A stretch of DNA of 31,182 nucleotides from Comchoanobacter sp040266255 (GTDB lineage: Bacteria; Pseudomonadota; Gammaproteobacteria; Comchoanobacterales; Comchoanobacteraceae): assembly GCA_040266255.1 (NCBI GenBank), contig JBDQEV010000012.1, positions 1 through 31,182 of the forward strand, in the 5' to 3' direction. Each line of letters opens with the position of its first letter. Positions within the stretch are counted from its first letter, which is position 1. Positions 1 through 9,506 of the stretch are shown one piece after another. A program made the position numbers and the translations under genes. Under the pieces are notes generated by a model, which was given only the letters and a program-made list of their open reading frames with translations, did no database searches and was not told the origin of the DNA.

Positions 1-950
<950 letters not shown>

Positions 951-960
951 ATAAAGGTTT

Positions 961-982
961 TGCGACTATGTCGCATTTTTTT
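961..982. other. Perfect hairpin with T-tract just upstream of 16S
   Basis: TGCGAC-TAT-GTCGCA is a perfect 6-bp-stem inverted repeat (961-975) followed on the plus strand by a run of seven T (976-982). It sits about 10 bp before the mature 16S 5' end. Read on the plus strand it looks like a small intrinsic terminator, which could stop antisense transcription leaving the rRNA gene. Read in the rRNA direction the same hairpin lies in the leader and could take part in pre-16S folding. Function is inferred. Confidence 0.45.
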
Positions 983-1048
983 GACTTACGTCATTCCTGG
1001 CATCATTTTATTGACTGCGCTCACACAAATTGTATTGCTTTGCTTCTT

Positions 1049-1075
1049 TTTTAAAGATCATAACTTCGAAAAGTT
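1049..1075 (-). promoter_or_regulatory. boxB-like hairpin followed by boxA-like antitermination signal in rRNA leader
   Basis: On the minus strand the predicted leader begins with AACTT-TTCG-AAGTT (1062-1075), a 5-bp stem with a UUCG loop. It is followed directly by TGATCTTTAAAA (1049-1060), close to the rRNA boxA consensus TGYTCTTTAAMA. A boxB-like hairpin just before boxA is the usual order in gammaproteobacterial rrn leaders that bind Nus factors. The hairpin falls almost at the predicted transcription start, closer than usual. Confidence 0.6.
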
Positions 1076-1081
1076 AATCGG

Positions 1082-1109
1082 ATTATACATCCCTCAATTT
1101 AATAGTCAA
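1082..1109 (-). promoter_or_regulatory. rrn promoter P (sigma70) with A/T-rich UP-like upstream
   Basis: On the minus strand: -35 TTGACT (1104-1109), 16-bp spacer, -10 TATAAT (1082-1087). The predicted start is near 1075, giving a leader of about 125 nt before 16S. The 30 bp upstream (1110-1140) are strongly A-rich in the promoter's sense, as expected of an UP element. The promoter lies only about 60 bp downstream of the stop codon of the P-type ATPase gene, and no intrinsic terminator is visible between them, so some read-through from the oxidase operon into rRNA is possible. Confidence 0.8.
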
Positions 1110-1166
1110 CACCTTTTTGCTATTTTTTTGTATTCTTTTGCAACTTATGTATAAAATCGTTATTTA

Positions 1167-3428
1167 TCAACGCTTATTTATATCTACTAAATGCTCTTCC
1201 ATAGCGCTATTTAAGCCAGTTCCTTTGTTTTTATTTACAGATTTAGAATATTTATTTGATTTAAAAAACGCTGCGCTAAGTGCTTTTATTTTGAAATGGA
1301 TCTGAATACGCATATATAGCATTGAAGTCAGCACAAGCATGCATGGAGCCCACATTGGCAGCACTAACCCTAGAAACACCCTGCTTACTACGCCCATTAA
1401 CATTGAAGCAATATTAAATACAAACCCTTGTTTCGCCAACTTGCCTGCAAACTTTTGCCCTTCTATGACTACATTAAGTACAGGTTTTGCATCTTTAAAG
1501 CTATTAATCCAGCATACTGCTTTGTCCTTAATTTCATCTGCACACTCTCTAACAGCAACACCAAGCACCCCTGCTAAATCAAATATCTTAGAATCATTTA
1601 CCCCGTCACCATACATAATAGTATAGCTGTTACCTCTGACTTTCTGAAAAGCATCTGCCTTTTTAACCGGCGACTGATAAGACTGATCAACACTTACATC
1701 AATACCTAAATCTGACATAGAGGCTTTATACGATACTTCTCTCTCCTGTGCTGCTGATAAACCATAAACCTTCATCTTAGATGCTTTTAGCACCTTAAGG
1801 TATGTATATGCATCTTGATAAAATACGTACCCGTCTTTGAGCTCCTGGTAAAGCTGCTCTAGCTGCTCTTCTGCGCCCTCCTCAATACCCAGCTCAACTC
1901 TTTTCTTTAAGTCAGATTCTACACTCTTACCTAACTGCTCAAGCCCATCCTTAATATGCTGCTGCTTTTGTTGCAAGCTTAGTGACTTAAAATCAACTCC
2001 TCTTTGTGACTTAGACCAATCAGATGGACCATGCGTAACACCTGTCCTATCCGTAATATGCATCCATTTAGATAGGTCCGGCCATTTCAGCCCCTCTAAA
2101 CATCTCTTTTGGAAGTTTACCTTTACGTGCATACCATTCTTTATAAATAATGCTTCAACTGAGCGTTCCATATAATACAGCATTAAAAAGACACATGGAC
2201 AACTGGCCAATAAAGTTGAAATTGCCATCCCAAGAGCTGCGGCAATACCAAAATTCCCCATCATAGCAATTGAAAATGAAACCGTAGCAAACATCAAGGA
2301 CAGTGGAACTAGTCTACTTGCTAGAGTATCCAGCTGATTATGCTGACCAGCATTCAAATGCAAACCCTCAAGCATTGATGGCTCAGCAATCACCTCCCCT
2401 TCAAGTATTCGAGCATTTTTTGGTAGATGCTGCACTCTAAACTGATCTAGTGTATAAACTCCCTCATGCTTTTGTGGCACATCTCTTTTAAGCAAATGCG
2501 TAATACACCAATCGAAATCACACTTTTCCAAACTGACCCGCAAATTTTTATCAGCAGCTTTTATTGACACACTGTGCTGAAGCACACCAGGTTTAATATG
2601 CTCCAAATGAACTTCCGATACCTGCATAGACTGTAATTGCATTCCCTTTAGCTTAAGGAGCCAAACAGCAATAAATGCTTCATGCAAACAAACCATCGCG
2701 GGAAGAGATAACAAATAAGTCGTAGCAGAAATTAAAAACACCAATGCTGCAACCATCTTCAAAGACCAGTCACAATTCAGCATATTGTTACGCACGTTAA
2801 TTGTTGCAAACATTATCGGCACTATAGACATCACCCAAAACACAGGGCTGGTCCAATATGATAAAAATACCGATGATAGACTATAAACAAACACCCCTAA
2901 TGATGACATAAGCGATGGGGCAACACCTTCCTTAGACTGTAAAAGACGACAGGCATACATAGAAAGCATTGAAAATGAAAACGCAACTTTGAACAATACA
3001 GAAAATGGCAATACAAACAATACAGCAGAAACCGACAATGCACCAGGCACATAAGGCTTAATAGCACTCCACTTGAGATCTTTTAGTTCAGGTATGATCA
3101 AGATCAACAGCGCACAAAGATAAATAGGCGTAGCTACAGCTATCTTAATGCTTAAAATCAACTCTGCCAACATCATCGCCACAACGACTAAAGTGCTAAT
3201 AGAAAATAGCTTCGCTTGCAATGACCAGCTTTTAGCACCTTTCTCCACTCTAGAAGTCTGTGCTGACTTTGGCATTTGATTGAGCAAACTGGTCAGGTCT
3301 TTTGTACTTCTTAACTCAATGCGCACCCCTCTCACTCTCATACCAACAAGCCCAGAAGCTGATTTAACTAGAGTCTTGATTCTATTGACGCACCCTTGAC
3401 ATTTTACCTGTATCGTTACCCAATTCAT
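1167..3428 (-). CDS. Degenerate P1B-type (heavy-metal/copper) ATPase homologue
   Basis: A 753-residue protein with the layout of CopA/CcoI-type copper ATPases. It has an N-terminal HMA-like CxxC (C10, C13), several membrane spans at about 72-260, the metal-binding CPC motif in a membrane helix (C410-P411-C412), a P-domain with GDGxND (607-612), and a final membrane pair at about 670-710. Catalytic signatures are eroded. DKTGT reads DRTGV (D460 kept), the actuator-domain TGE is replaced by EGL near 354-356, the GDN-like hinge reads GLS, and I see no HP motif in the short N-domain. Normal E1/E2 turnover is therefore doubtful; it may be a copper-binding pseudo-pump or a very divergent active one. 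The start overlaps the upstream stop by 4 bp (ATGA), so it is translationally coupled as the last gene of the oxidase operon. A role in copper supply to the oxidase is inferred from position. Confidence 0.85.
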   Translation of the reverse strand: MNWVTIQVKCQGCVNRIKTLVKSASGLVGMRVRGVRIELRSTKDLTSLLNQMPKSAQTSRVEKGAKSWSLQAKLFSISTLVVVAMMLAELILSIKIAVATPIYLCALLILIIPELKDLKWSAIKPYVPGALSVSAVLFVLPFSVLFKVAFSFSMLSMYACRLLQSKEGVAPSLMSSLGVFVYSLSSVFLSYWTSPVFWVMSIVPIMFATINVRNNMLNCDWSLKMVAALVFLISATTYLLSLPAMVCLHEAFIAVWLLKLKGMQLQSMQVSEVHLEHIKPGVLQHSVSIKAADKNLRVSLEKCDFDWCITHLLKRDVPQKHEGVYTLDQFRVQHLPKNARILEGEVIAEPSMLEGLHLNAGQHNQLDTLASRLVPLSLMFATVSFSIAMMGNFGIAAALGMAISTLLASCPCVFLMLYYMERSVEALFIKNGMHVKVNFQKRCLEGLKWPDLSKWMHITDRTGVTHGPSDWSKSQRGVDFKSLSLQQKQQHIKDGLEQLGKSVESDLKKRVELGIEEGAEEQLEQLYQELKDGYVFYQDAYTYLKVLKASKMKVYGLSAAQEREVSYKASMSDLGIDVSVDQSYQSPVKKADAFQKVRGNSYTIMYGDGVNDSKIFDLAGVLGVAVRECADEIKDKAVCWINSFKDAKPVLNVVIEGQKFAGKLAKQGFVFNIASMLMGVVSRVFLGLVLPMWAPCMLVLTSMLYMRIQIHFKIKALSAAFFKSNKYSKSVNKNKGTGLNSAMEEHLVDINKR

Positions 3429-5125
3429 ACTGATCTCGAGTACACTTGTTGCGCTTCTTTTTCAAAACTTTGCTCTTTAAATGCTCTCATTGCCACATAG
3501 TTAGTACACAAGCTAAGTGCTAGCAATGGAGATAAAGCACATGCTGCAGGCACCGACACAAACCCTACGCCCACAACGATCACTGCATATACCCAACTGA
3601 CAAACTGGCGAATAAAATATCCAAAGTTCTGACATGACAGCTTAAACCAAATACTCATTAAATCGCAGGTCTGATCTTTGTTTGCCTTGTAATTTCTTAA
3701 ATCACTCATCGAAACGATCGTTCGTGCAAACTCTGAATAATTCAAAATATAAGCAAGTACTTTATAATTTGATGCGTTTGCATCTTTAGCAATCAAGTGT
3801 GATACAGTCTTACGGACAGCTAGATCAGGTCGGATCTTAGCCCCCTGGCTACAATATTCTGCCAACTGGTTTTTAACCGCTTCACGGCTGATCACGCCCT
3901 CAATTGACTTATTCTGCATCATTTTAGCAATAATATCGGCTGAAAATCCGTACTGATATGGATTATCACACAACTCACTAAACAACGAAGATACCTGACC
4001 TACAGTTATTACTGACGCGTACCCTCTTAATACCAACTGTTTAATTTCTTCATTCTGATTATCTTGCAACCATGCCAACATACCATGCTGCGTGTCACCC
4101 CAATCTATATAGTCTGCCTTAGCAATCATCTGCTCAATCCGGCACTGATATTCTAAAGATTTGAGGTCTTTTCTCTCTATACTTGCATACCACTCTAAGA
4201 AAGATATCAGACCATGAAATGTATGAGGAGAACCTAACCAAACATCAAAATTAGACAAAGTAGGAGACTCTTGCAGTTGCTCCAATAAGGCAGCCTCCCC
4301 ACTTTGTTTCTCGAGGTACTCACTTAAATGAGGAAAGTTTTCCGCATCAATACAGAGCTCTGATATTATTTCAGAGTGATCATACTGCTTTAGAATATCT
4401 AAAAAGCAAGGGTTAGTGACATCTAAAATCCTATTAGCAACTTCTCTTAACCCACTAGCATCATCATTAACAAATACATCGACTAATAATAATTTCCAGT
4501 ACTTTCTCCAGTATTCAGCTGGAATGCTCTCATCTGTAATGATCTCCTTGAACTTGGTTAACGATAAGCTACTTGTATCTGTAATTTTTAATAAGCTATC
4601 AAATACAAATTGTTGGTAAACGTTTGGCGCTTCTTTAACCAAATCAACGTATAAATCACGGTTAACAGCCCTTAATTGCTTAACCACTCTTGCAAAAGTA
4701 TCAAGGCTAGTCCTGCTGAGCGCATCTATCAGCGTATTAGCCTCAATATTTTGCCCTATACTTAAATAATGAACAAGGTAATCCCAAACAAACCCAGATG
4801 GACACTGTAAGGCATAACGCAACAACTCTGCTTTATCTAGACCTACCCCTAAGAACCTGCCGATATAATCCTCCACATAATTTGTATATTCAATATATTT
4901 ATTTTGCACATCAGGCTGCAATTGATCTTTCTTGATATCTTTTGCCAGCAGCACTATATCAAGCCGATCCTTTAAACTTTCTTCTACCTCTCTCTCTGAA
5001 CTGGCCAAGGCACAGAAAGCATTCACAAACTGATCAGGCGAGACACTATCAGCAAACATCCATGCGCTCTCACCGATATATACCTGAGAAGCATAATTAC
5101 TCAGTATACTATAGTTTTCATCCAT
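3425..5125 (-). CDS. Uncharacterised all-helical protein with C-terminal membrane hairpin, in oxidase operon
   Basis: Not recognised. About 566 residues. Most of it looks alpha-helical and soluble, with a helical-solenoid feel, no signal peptide and no Cys or His metal motif. One strongly hydrophobic stretch near the C-terminus (WVYAVIVVGVGFVSVPAACA and following) should form one or two membrane spans. I chose the ATG at 5125, after the coxC stop and behind GGAAAAA with about 8-nt spacing. An upstream in-frame ATG at 5161 would overlap coxC by 23 bp and has no ribosome-binding site. The gene's end overlaps the P-type ATPase start by 4 bp. Its place between coxC and a metal-ATPase homologue suggests a role in oxidase assembly or metal supply, which is inference only. 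Confidence 0.8.
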   Translation of the reverse strand: MDENYSILSNYASQVYIGESAWMFADSVSPDQFVNAFCALASSEREVEESLKDRLDIVLLAKDIKKDQLQPDVQNKYIEYTNYVEDYIGRFLGVGLDKAELLRYALQCPSGFVWDYLVHYLSIGQNIEANTLIDALSRTSLDTFARVVKQLRAVNRDLYVDLVKEAPNVYQQFVFDSLLKITDTSSLSLTKFKEIITDESIPAEYWRKYWKLLLVDVFVNDDASGLREVANRILDVTNPCFLDILKQYDHSEIISELCIDAENFPHLSEYLEKQSGEAALLEQLQESPTLSNFDVWLGSPHTFHGLISFLEWYASIERKDLKSLEYQCRIEQMIAKADYIDWGDTQHGMLAWLQDNQNEEIKQLVLRGYASVITVGQVSSLFSELCDNPYQYGFSADIIAKMMQNKSIEGVISREAVKNQLAEYCSQGAKIRPDLAVRKTVSHLIAKDANASNYKVLAYILNYSEFARTIVSMSDLRNYKANKDQTCDLMSIWFKLSCQNFGYFIRQFVSWVYAVIVVGVGFVSVPAACALSPLLALSLCTNYVAMRAFKEQSFEKEAQQVYSRSV

Positions 5126-5138
5126 AACTTTTTTCCAT

Positions 5139-6002
5139 TTAAATCCAGTATACAAAAACAAATAACATCAACCAAACAACATCAACAAAATGCCAATACC
5201 ACGCTGATGCCTCAAAACCAAAATGTGACTCTGGAGATAACTCCCCATTAATCAATCTACGATAAATTGCAATTAAAAACACCGTTCCCAAAAAAACATG
5301 CAATCCATGAAAACCTGTCATAAAGTAAAAAATATTGCCATAAATTGATGATTGAAAAGTTAACCCTTGAGTAAATGCGTGCTGATACTCTATACCCTGT
5401 AAACATAAAAAGATTGAACCCAAGACAATTGTACTCAGTAACCAACGAGCAGACCGAATATAATCTGCATGTTTTAATGCATGATGGCTGACGGTAATTG
5501 TCAATCCACTCAGCAATAACACCAAAGTATTAAATGCTGGGATCCCCATAATACCAACAGGCTTTATATTCATCACAGTTTGGTCAGGAGAAGAGATCAA
5601 TGGCCATGCTGCTTCAAATCTAGGCCATAATAATGTATGAGTCATGATTTTGGACTCAACCATCCCTCCAAGTTGCGGCAAAGCCCATAGCCTTATATAA
5701 AACAACACTCCAAATAAACCGGCAAAGAACATGACTTCAGTAAAAATGAACCATATCATTCCATTGCGCATTGCATCATCAAAAGTTGCATTCCCATTTA
5801 AAATTGTCTTTGCATCATGAATGATCACACTAAACCATTTTATAATTGTCACTACCAATGCAAATAAACCTAAGCCCAAGTAAATCCAAGCTGTATCTGA
5901 AGCATGCAGCAAGCCAACAACCCCAAGTGCTACTAACAATAATGCCATTGAGACCTGTAGTGGCAAATAACTGTTGGGTAAAACTGGCATACTCATCATC
6001 AA
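5139..6002 (-). CDS. coxC: Cytochrome c oxidase subunit III
   Basis: A 287-residue, seven-span membrane protein with typical subunit III features: the IWFIFTEVMFFAGLF segment around residues 88-102, and a C-terminal half ending in GFHGLHVFLG and the ASAWYWHFVDVVW motif. Subunit III stabilises the catalytic core of the heme-copper oxidase and the proton uptake path. The start overlaps the cox11 stop by 4 bp (ATGA). The ORF begins MMMSM, so the exact initiating Met is uncertain. Length and order match bacterial coxB-coxA-cox11-coxC operons. Confidence 0.96.
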   Translation of the reverse strand: MMMSMPVLPNSYLPLQVSMALLLVALGVVGLLHASDTAWIYLGLGLFALVVTIIKWFSVIIHDAKTILNGNATFDDAMRNGMIWFIFTEVMFFAGLFGVLFYIRLWALPQLGGMVESKIMTHTLLWPRFEAAWPLISSPDQTVMNIKPVGIMGIPAFNTLVLLLSGLTITVSHHALKHADYIRSARWLLSTIVLGSIFLCLQGIEYQHAFTQGLTFQSSIYGNIFYFMTGFHGLHVFLGTVFLIAIYRRLINGELSPESHFGFEASAWYWHFVDVVWLMLFVFVYWI

Positions 6003-6697
6003 CTCCTCTTGAATTTAGACATTTTCTTCCATGCATCTGTTTTACCTAATTCGCCTTCATCTTGTTGATCTTGTAATAATAACATGATACTTGCCTGACT
6101 CAGTGACTCTGTGAAACCTAAAAACTTTACCTGAACAGGCAAACGTATGTACTGATGAGGCTCCATCTGGATAACCTTAGGTAAAACCACTTCAAATTGA
6201 TTTGCCAATGCTCTTGGCTGAGTGACTAAATTTAACCGAATACTTAATTCATCATCCGAGTCATTATATAAGTCAGCATAAACGGTTTCCACCGCCTCCG
6301 GCAATAAATCCAACCTCATTTGATCCAACTTGACTAGCACTGGCAACTGTCGATAAGGTCTTGCAATCATATCTAATTCCACGCTTTGAGGAATAACCTG
6401 ACTCGTTACTGATGCCGCTGCATGACAGACCAAATGATACATTGGCACCATCGCGTAAGAAAATAAAAACATTCCTACCCCAAAACTTCCCAGAATCAAT
6501 GCACTCTTATTTAAACCAGTATTCTTTTGATAAAAACTATAGACCCAATCAATTATTAACCCAACACCAATGATACTAACCAGTACAAAGATAGGAACTG
6601 AAAACCGGGCCTGGTTCACCAGTAAAATCAGTGACAACATAGCGCCCACAATCCAAGTTGTGGTATAAACATGTACAGATTTTATATTACCATTCAT
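5999..6697 (-). CDS. Cox11/CtaG-like oxidase assembly protein lacking the CFCF copper motif
   Basis: 232 residues, located where cox11/ctaG usually sits and matching the family in layout. A membrane helix (about 65-84) runs into YAMVPMYHLVC (compare PLYRxFC), followed by a periplasmic beta-rich domain. Cox11 normally delivers copper to CuB of subunit I. Here the first Cys is kept (C91) but the hallmark CFCF pair is absent: the matching stretch reads VVLPKVIQMEPHQYIRLPV (about 170-188). Two extra N-terminal hydrophobic helices (about 11-28 and 33-52) are not usual for Cox11. The gene overlaps coxA by 11 bp and coxC by 4 bp. The family call is good; a normal copper-chaperone function is doubtful. 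Confidence 0.82.
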   Translation of the reverse strand: MNGNIKSVHVYTTTWIVGAMLSLILLVNQARFSVPIFVLVSIIGVGLIIDWVYSFYQKNTGLNKSALILGSFGVGMFLFSYAMVPMYHLVCHAAASVTSQVIPQSVELDMIARPYRQLPVLVKLDQMRLDLLPEAVETVYADLYNDSDDELSIRLNLVTQPRALANQFEVVLPKVIQMEPHQYIRLPVQVKFLGFTESLSQASIMLLLQDQQDEGELGKTDAWKKMSKFKRS

Positions 6698-8255
6698 ATG
6701 ATGCCTTTGTTACAACCGGTGGCTCAGTAAACGAATGGTGAGGAATTGGAGATGGCAAACTCCATTCAAGACCTTTAGCGCACTCCCAAACTTGCGCACC
6801 AACAGATTGATCTGCCTTGCCCCATACATTCTTAATCACTAAATATACAAACAGCAATTGTGAAAAGCCGAAGATAAAACCACCCACTGATACAATAGCG
6901 TTAAAATCTGCAAAGTGAACAGCATAGTCTGGAATTCGCCTAGGCATACCTGCTAACCCTAAGAAGTGCATTGGCAAAAAGGTCAAATTAGCTGCAATTG
7001 TACTTAACCAAAAGTGCCATGCACCAAGCGTATGCGAGTACATTTTTCCAGTCCACTTTGGCAGCCAATAATAGACACCAGCAATAATTGCATAATAAAC
7101 ACCAGTCACAATGGCATAATGAAAATGTCCTACAACAAAATATGTATCCTGGTACTGATAGTCAGCTGGAACAATGCCTAACATCAAACCTGATAATCCA
7201 CCAAACGTAAACAAAAACAAAAAGCCCACTGAAAACAACATTGGTGGCTCAAAGGTCAACGCACCTTTATACATTGTCGCTGTCCAATTGAAAATTTTAA
7301 TTGCTGTAGGTACAGCAACCAAAAGCGTAGTAAACATGAAAAATATTTTCACCCATACACTGACGCCTGTCACAAACATATGATGCACCCAGACAATAAA
7401 TGACAAGCCTGCGATACATGCTGTAGCATAAATCATTAATCTAGCTCCAAACAAAGGCTTACGGCTAAATGTTGGAATAATTTCAGAGATAATACCAAAA
7501 GCTGGCATAATCAACACATAAACTTCTGGATGTCCAAAGAACCAGAATAAATGCTGAAACATTAATGGATCGCCTCCTCCAGCAGCTGAAAAGAAGCTCG
7601 TACCAAAATGACGGTCAGTTAGTAGCATTGTGACAGTACCAGCCAATATAGGCATGATTGCTAATAACAAAAAAGAAGTAATAAACCAGCTCCATACAAA
7701 AATTGGCATCCTCATATAGCTCATACCAGGCGCCCTAAGGTTCATAATCGTAGCGATGATATTCATCGAAGCCAGTATTGACGATATCCCAAGAACATGA
7801 ATAGAAAGAATCATATAATCAGTACTTGGCGGACCATAGGTCGTAGAAAGCGGAGCATACATGGTCCATCCAAAGTTTGGCGCACCACCTTCCACAAATA
7901 ACGTACTGAGCATTAATAAAAATCCGACTGGCAACAACCAAAAGCTCAAATTATTCATTCTTGGAAATGCCATATCACTTGCACCAATCATTAAAGGGAT
8001 TTGCCAATTTGCAAAGCCCGCTAATGCAGGCATGATTGCTCCAAATATCATCACCAATCCGTGCAATGTGACCATTTGATTATAAAAATTAGGATCTACC
8101 AGAACCTTTCCAGGCTGAGACAGCTCAACCCTAATCACCAAAGCCATTGCGCCTGCCACAAAAAACATTAACAATGCAAACCATAAATATAAAGAACCGA
8201 TATCCTTGTGATTTGTTGTTGAAAACCAATACCCTACTTTACTTGAATCAATCAT
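6687..8255 (-). CDS. coxA: Cytochrome c oxidase subunit I
   Basis: A 522-residue, twelve-span catalytic subunit of an aa3/caa3-type oxidase. All key ligands are visible: H65 and H379 for the low-spin heme, H377 for the high-spin heme (GHFHYA), and CuB ligands H242, H291 and H292 with the HPEVY motif that carries the cross-linked Tyr (Y246) and the D-channel Glu of A1-type enzymes. It reduces O2 to water and pumps protons in the inner membrane. Its ATG shares one base with the coxB stop (TAATG), indicating coupling. Length is normal. Confidence 0.98.
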   Translation of the reverse strand: MIDSSKVGYWFSTTNHKDIGSLYLWFALLMFFVAGAMALVIRVELSQPGKVLVDPNFYNQMVTLHGLVMIFGAIMPALAGFANWQIPLMIGASDMAFPRMNNLSFWLLPVGFLLMLSTLFVEGGAPNFGWTMYAPLSTTYGPPSTDYMILSIHVLGISSILASMNIIATIMNLRAPGMSYMRMPIFVWSWFITSFLLLAIMPILAGTVTMLLTDRHFGTSFFSAAGGGDPLMFQHLFWFFGHPEVYVLIMPAFGIISEIIPTFSRKPLFGARLMIYATACIAGLSFIVWVHHMFVTGVSVWVKIFFMFTTLLVAVPTAIKIFNWTATMYKGALTFEPPMLFSVGFLFLFTFGGLSGLMLGIVPADYQYQDTYFVVGHFHYAIVTGVYYAIIAGVYYWLPKWTGKMYSHTLGAWHFWLSTIAANLTFLPMHFLGLAGMPRRIPDYAVHFADFNAIVSVGGFIFGFSQLLFVYLVIKNVWGKADQSVGAQVWECAKGLEWSLPSPIPHHSFTEPPVVTKASYEW

Positions 8256-9436
8256 TACTGTATCCCTAACTCAACTCTCATATCCTTGACCATTTGTGGC
8301 GTTACAATCCCACCTGCATATTCACCATACTTTTCCTTATTGGCATTACCCCAGGCATTACGCTCATAAGTAATTACAGCAGCTATCTCCTCATCAGTTA
8401 ACTGATCAGCATAGGATTGCATCGCCTTACCTTCAACCCCTAGAAGTAAAATCTTGATTTGTTCTTTTGGTGGCCCAGTCACGATCTCAGTCCCAACAAA
8501 AGATGGGAAAACTGGTGGCATCCCTTTACCATCAGCTTTATGACAAGCAGTACAATGTATTTTATAAATCCCTTGACCAAATGCTTTTACTGCATCTAAA
8601 TCAGAAAAATCAATCTCCTCTACTGTTTCAGAGACAGGAATAGCACCAACTTCTACCTTTTCTTGATCTACCCCTTTATTTGCAATCCAATCATTATAAT
8701 CTGCTTGTGTTTTCGCCTCTAATACGATTGGCATAAAGCCATGCATCATACCACATAGCTCAGTACATTGACCTCTGTATATACCAGGCTTCTCAATATA
8801 TGCCCAAGCTTCTGAGATATATCCAGGCATGGCGTCCACTTTTATGCCCAGATCAGGCACCCACCAAGAATGAATGACATCTTGTGAAGTAAACAAAAAG
8901 CGAATCTTTTGATGAATTGGTACAACAATAGGCTTATCTACCTCTAATAAATAATGCTCACCTTTGGGCTCTAACCCTTCAATTTGTTCTGTAGGTGTCG
9001 ATAAGTTACTATAGAACGATATATCATCATCCAAATAATCATAACGCCATTTCCATTGGATACCAGTAACAAGGACACTGACCTCAGATTTTGATGAATC
9101 TTCCATTTTCAATAATACTTTAGCTGCTGGATATACCATCCCCATCAAAATTACCAGCGGTACTACTGTCCAAACAATCTCAAGCCATATATTACCTTCA
9201 AACTTAGCTGGTGTAACCCCTCGAGACTTTCGATGCTTTAAGAGTGTATATATAATCACCCCAAAGGTTAAAGCACCTACAACCAAGCAAATATAGAAAA
9301 TCATCATATGAAGATCATAAATGTCACGACTAATTGGTGTTACGCCTCTTGGCATATTAATTGAGGCATGTGCCAACCCTGTAACAACTGTACTTAAACT
9401 TAATATCCTATATGCCAATTTCATCCATTCATCCAT
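8255..9436 (-). CDS. coxB: Cytochrome c oxidase subunit II with fused cytochrome c domain (caa3 type)
   Basis: Numbered from the ATG at 9436 (393 residues): a signal-like N-terminus (about 5-24), two membrane helices, then the cupredoxin domain with CuA ligands H189, C224, C228, H232 and M235. A C-terminal class I cytochrome c domain carries CTACH (295-299) and a likely axial Met at about 339. Fusion of heme c to subunit II defines caa3 oxidases. An in-frame TTG at 9490 would lengthen the protein by 18 residues, but it overlaps the predicted -35 box, so 9436 (or the ATG at 9424, behind GGA) is more likely. First gene of the operon, transcribed away from folA. Confidence 0.95.
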   Translation of the reverse strand: MDEWMKLAYRILSLSTVVTGLAHASINMPRGVTPISRDIYDLHMMIFYICLVVGALTFGVIIYTLLKHRKSRGVTPAKFEGNIWLEIVWTVVPLVILMGMVYPAAKVLLKMEDSSKSEVSVLVTGIQWKWRYDYLDDDISFYSNLSTPTEQIEGLEPKGEHYLLEVDKPIVVPIHQKIRFLFTSQDVIHSWWVPDLGIKVDAMPGYISEAWAYIEKPGIYRGQCTELCGMMHGFMPIVLEAKTQADYNDWIANKGVDQEKVEVGAIPVSETVEEIDFSDLDAVKAFGQGIYKIHCTACHKADGKGMPPVFPSFVGTEIVTGPPKEQIKILLLGVEGKAMQSYADQLTDEEIAAVITYERNAWGNANKEKYGEYAGGIVTPQMVKDMRVELGIQ

Positions 9437-9455
9437 TTTCGGTATACCCCGTGCA

Positions 9456-9484
9456 TTGCCATCATACCGAATTCTCGATACTAT
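9456..9484 (+). promoter_or_regulatory. Predicted folA promoter
   Basis: Plus strand: -35 TTGCCA (9456-9461), 17-bp spacer, -10 TACTAT (9479-9484). A start near 9491 leaves about 16 nt before the folA ATG. It overlaps the opposing cox promoter almost completely, so the two are likely to exclude each other. Confidence 0.5.
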
Positions 9485-9490
9485 GTCCAA
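9461..9490 (-). promoter_or_regulatory. Predicted cox operon promoter
   Basis: Minus strand: -35 TTGGAC (9485-9490), 18-bp spacer, -10 TATGAT (9461-9466), predicted start near 9454. This places transcription start just upstream of the ATG at 9436 and argues against the TTG at 9490. The boxes interleave with the folA promoter on the other strand. Confidence 0.5.
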
Positions 9491-9506
9491 AACCTAATGG
9501 ATCTCC

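Noticed and set aside
5125..5161. Start of the 566-aa protein at the upstream ATG (5161)
   Set aside because: It would overlap coxC by 23 bp and lacks a ribosome-binding site; the ATG at 5125 has GGAAAAA in place.
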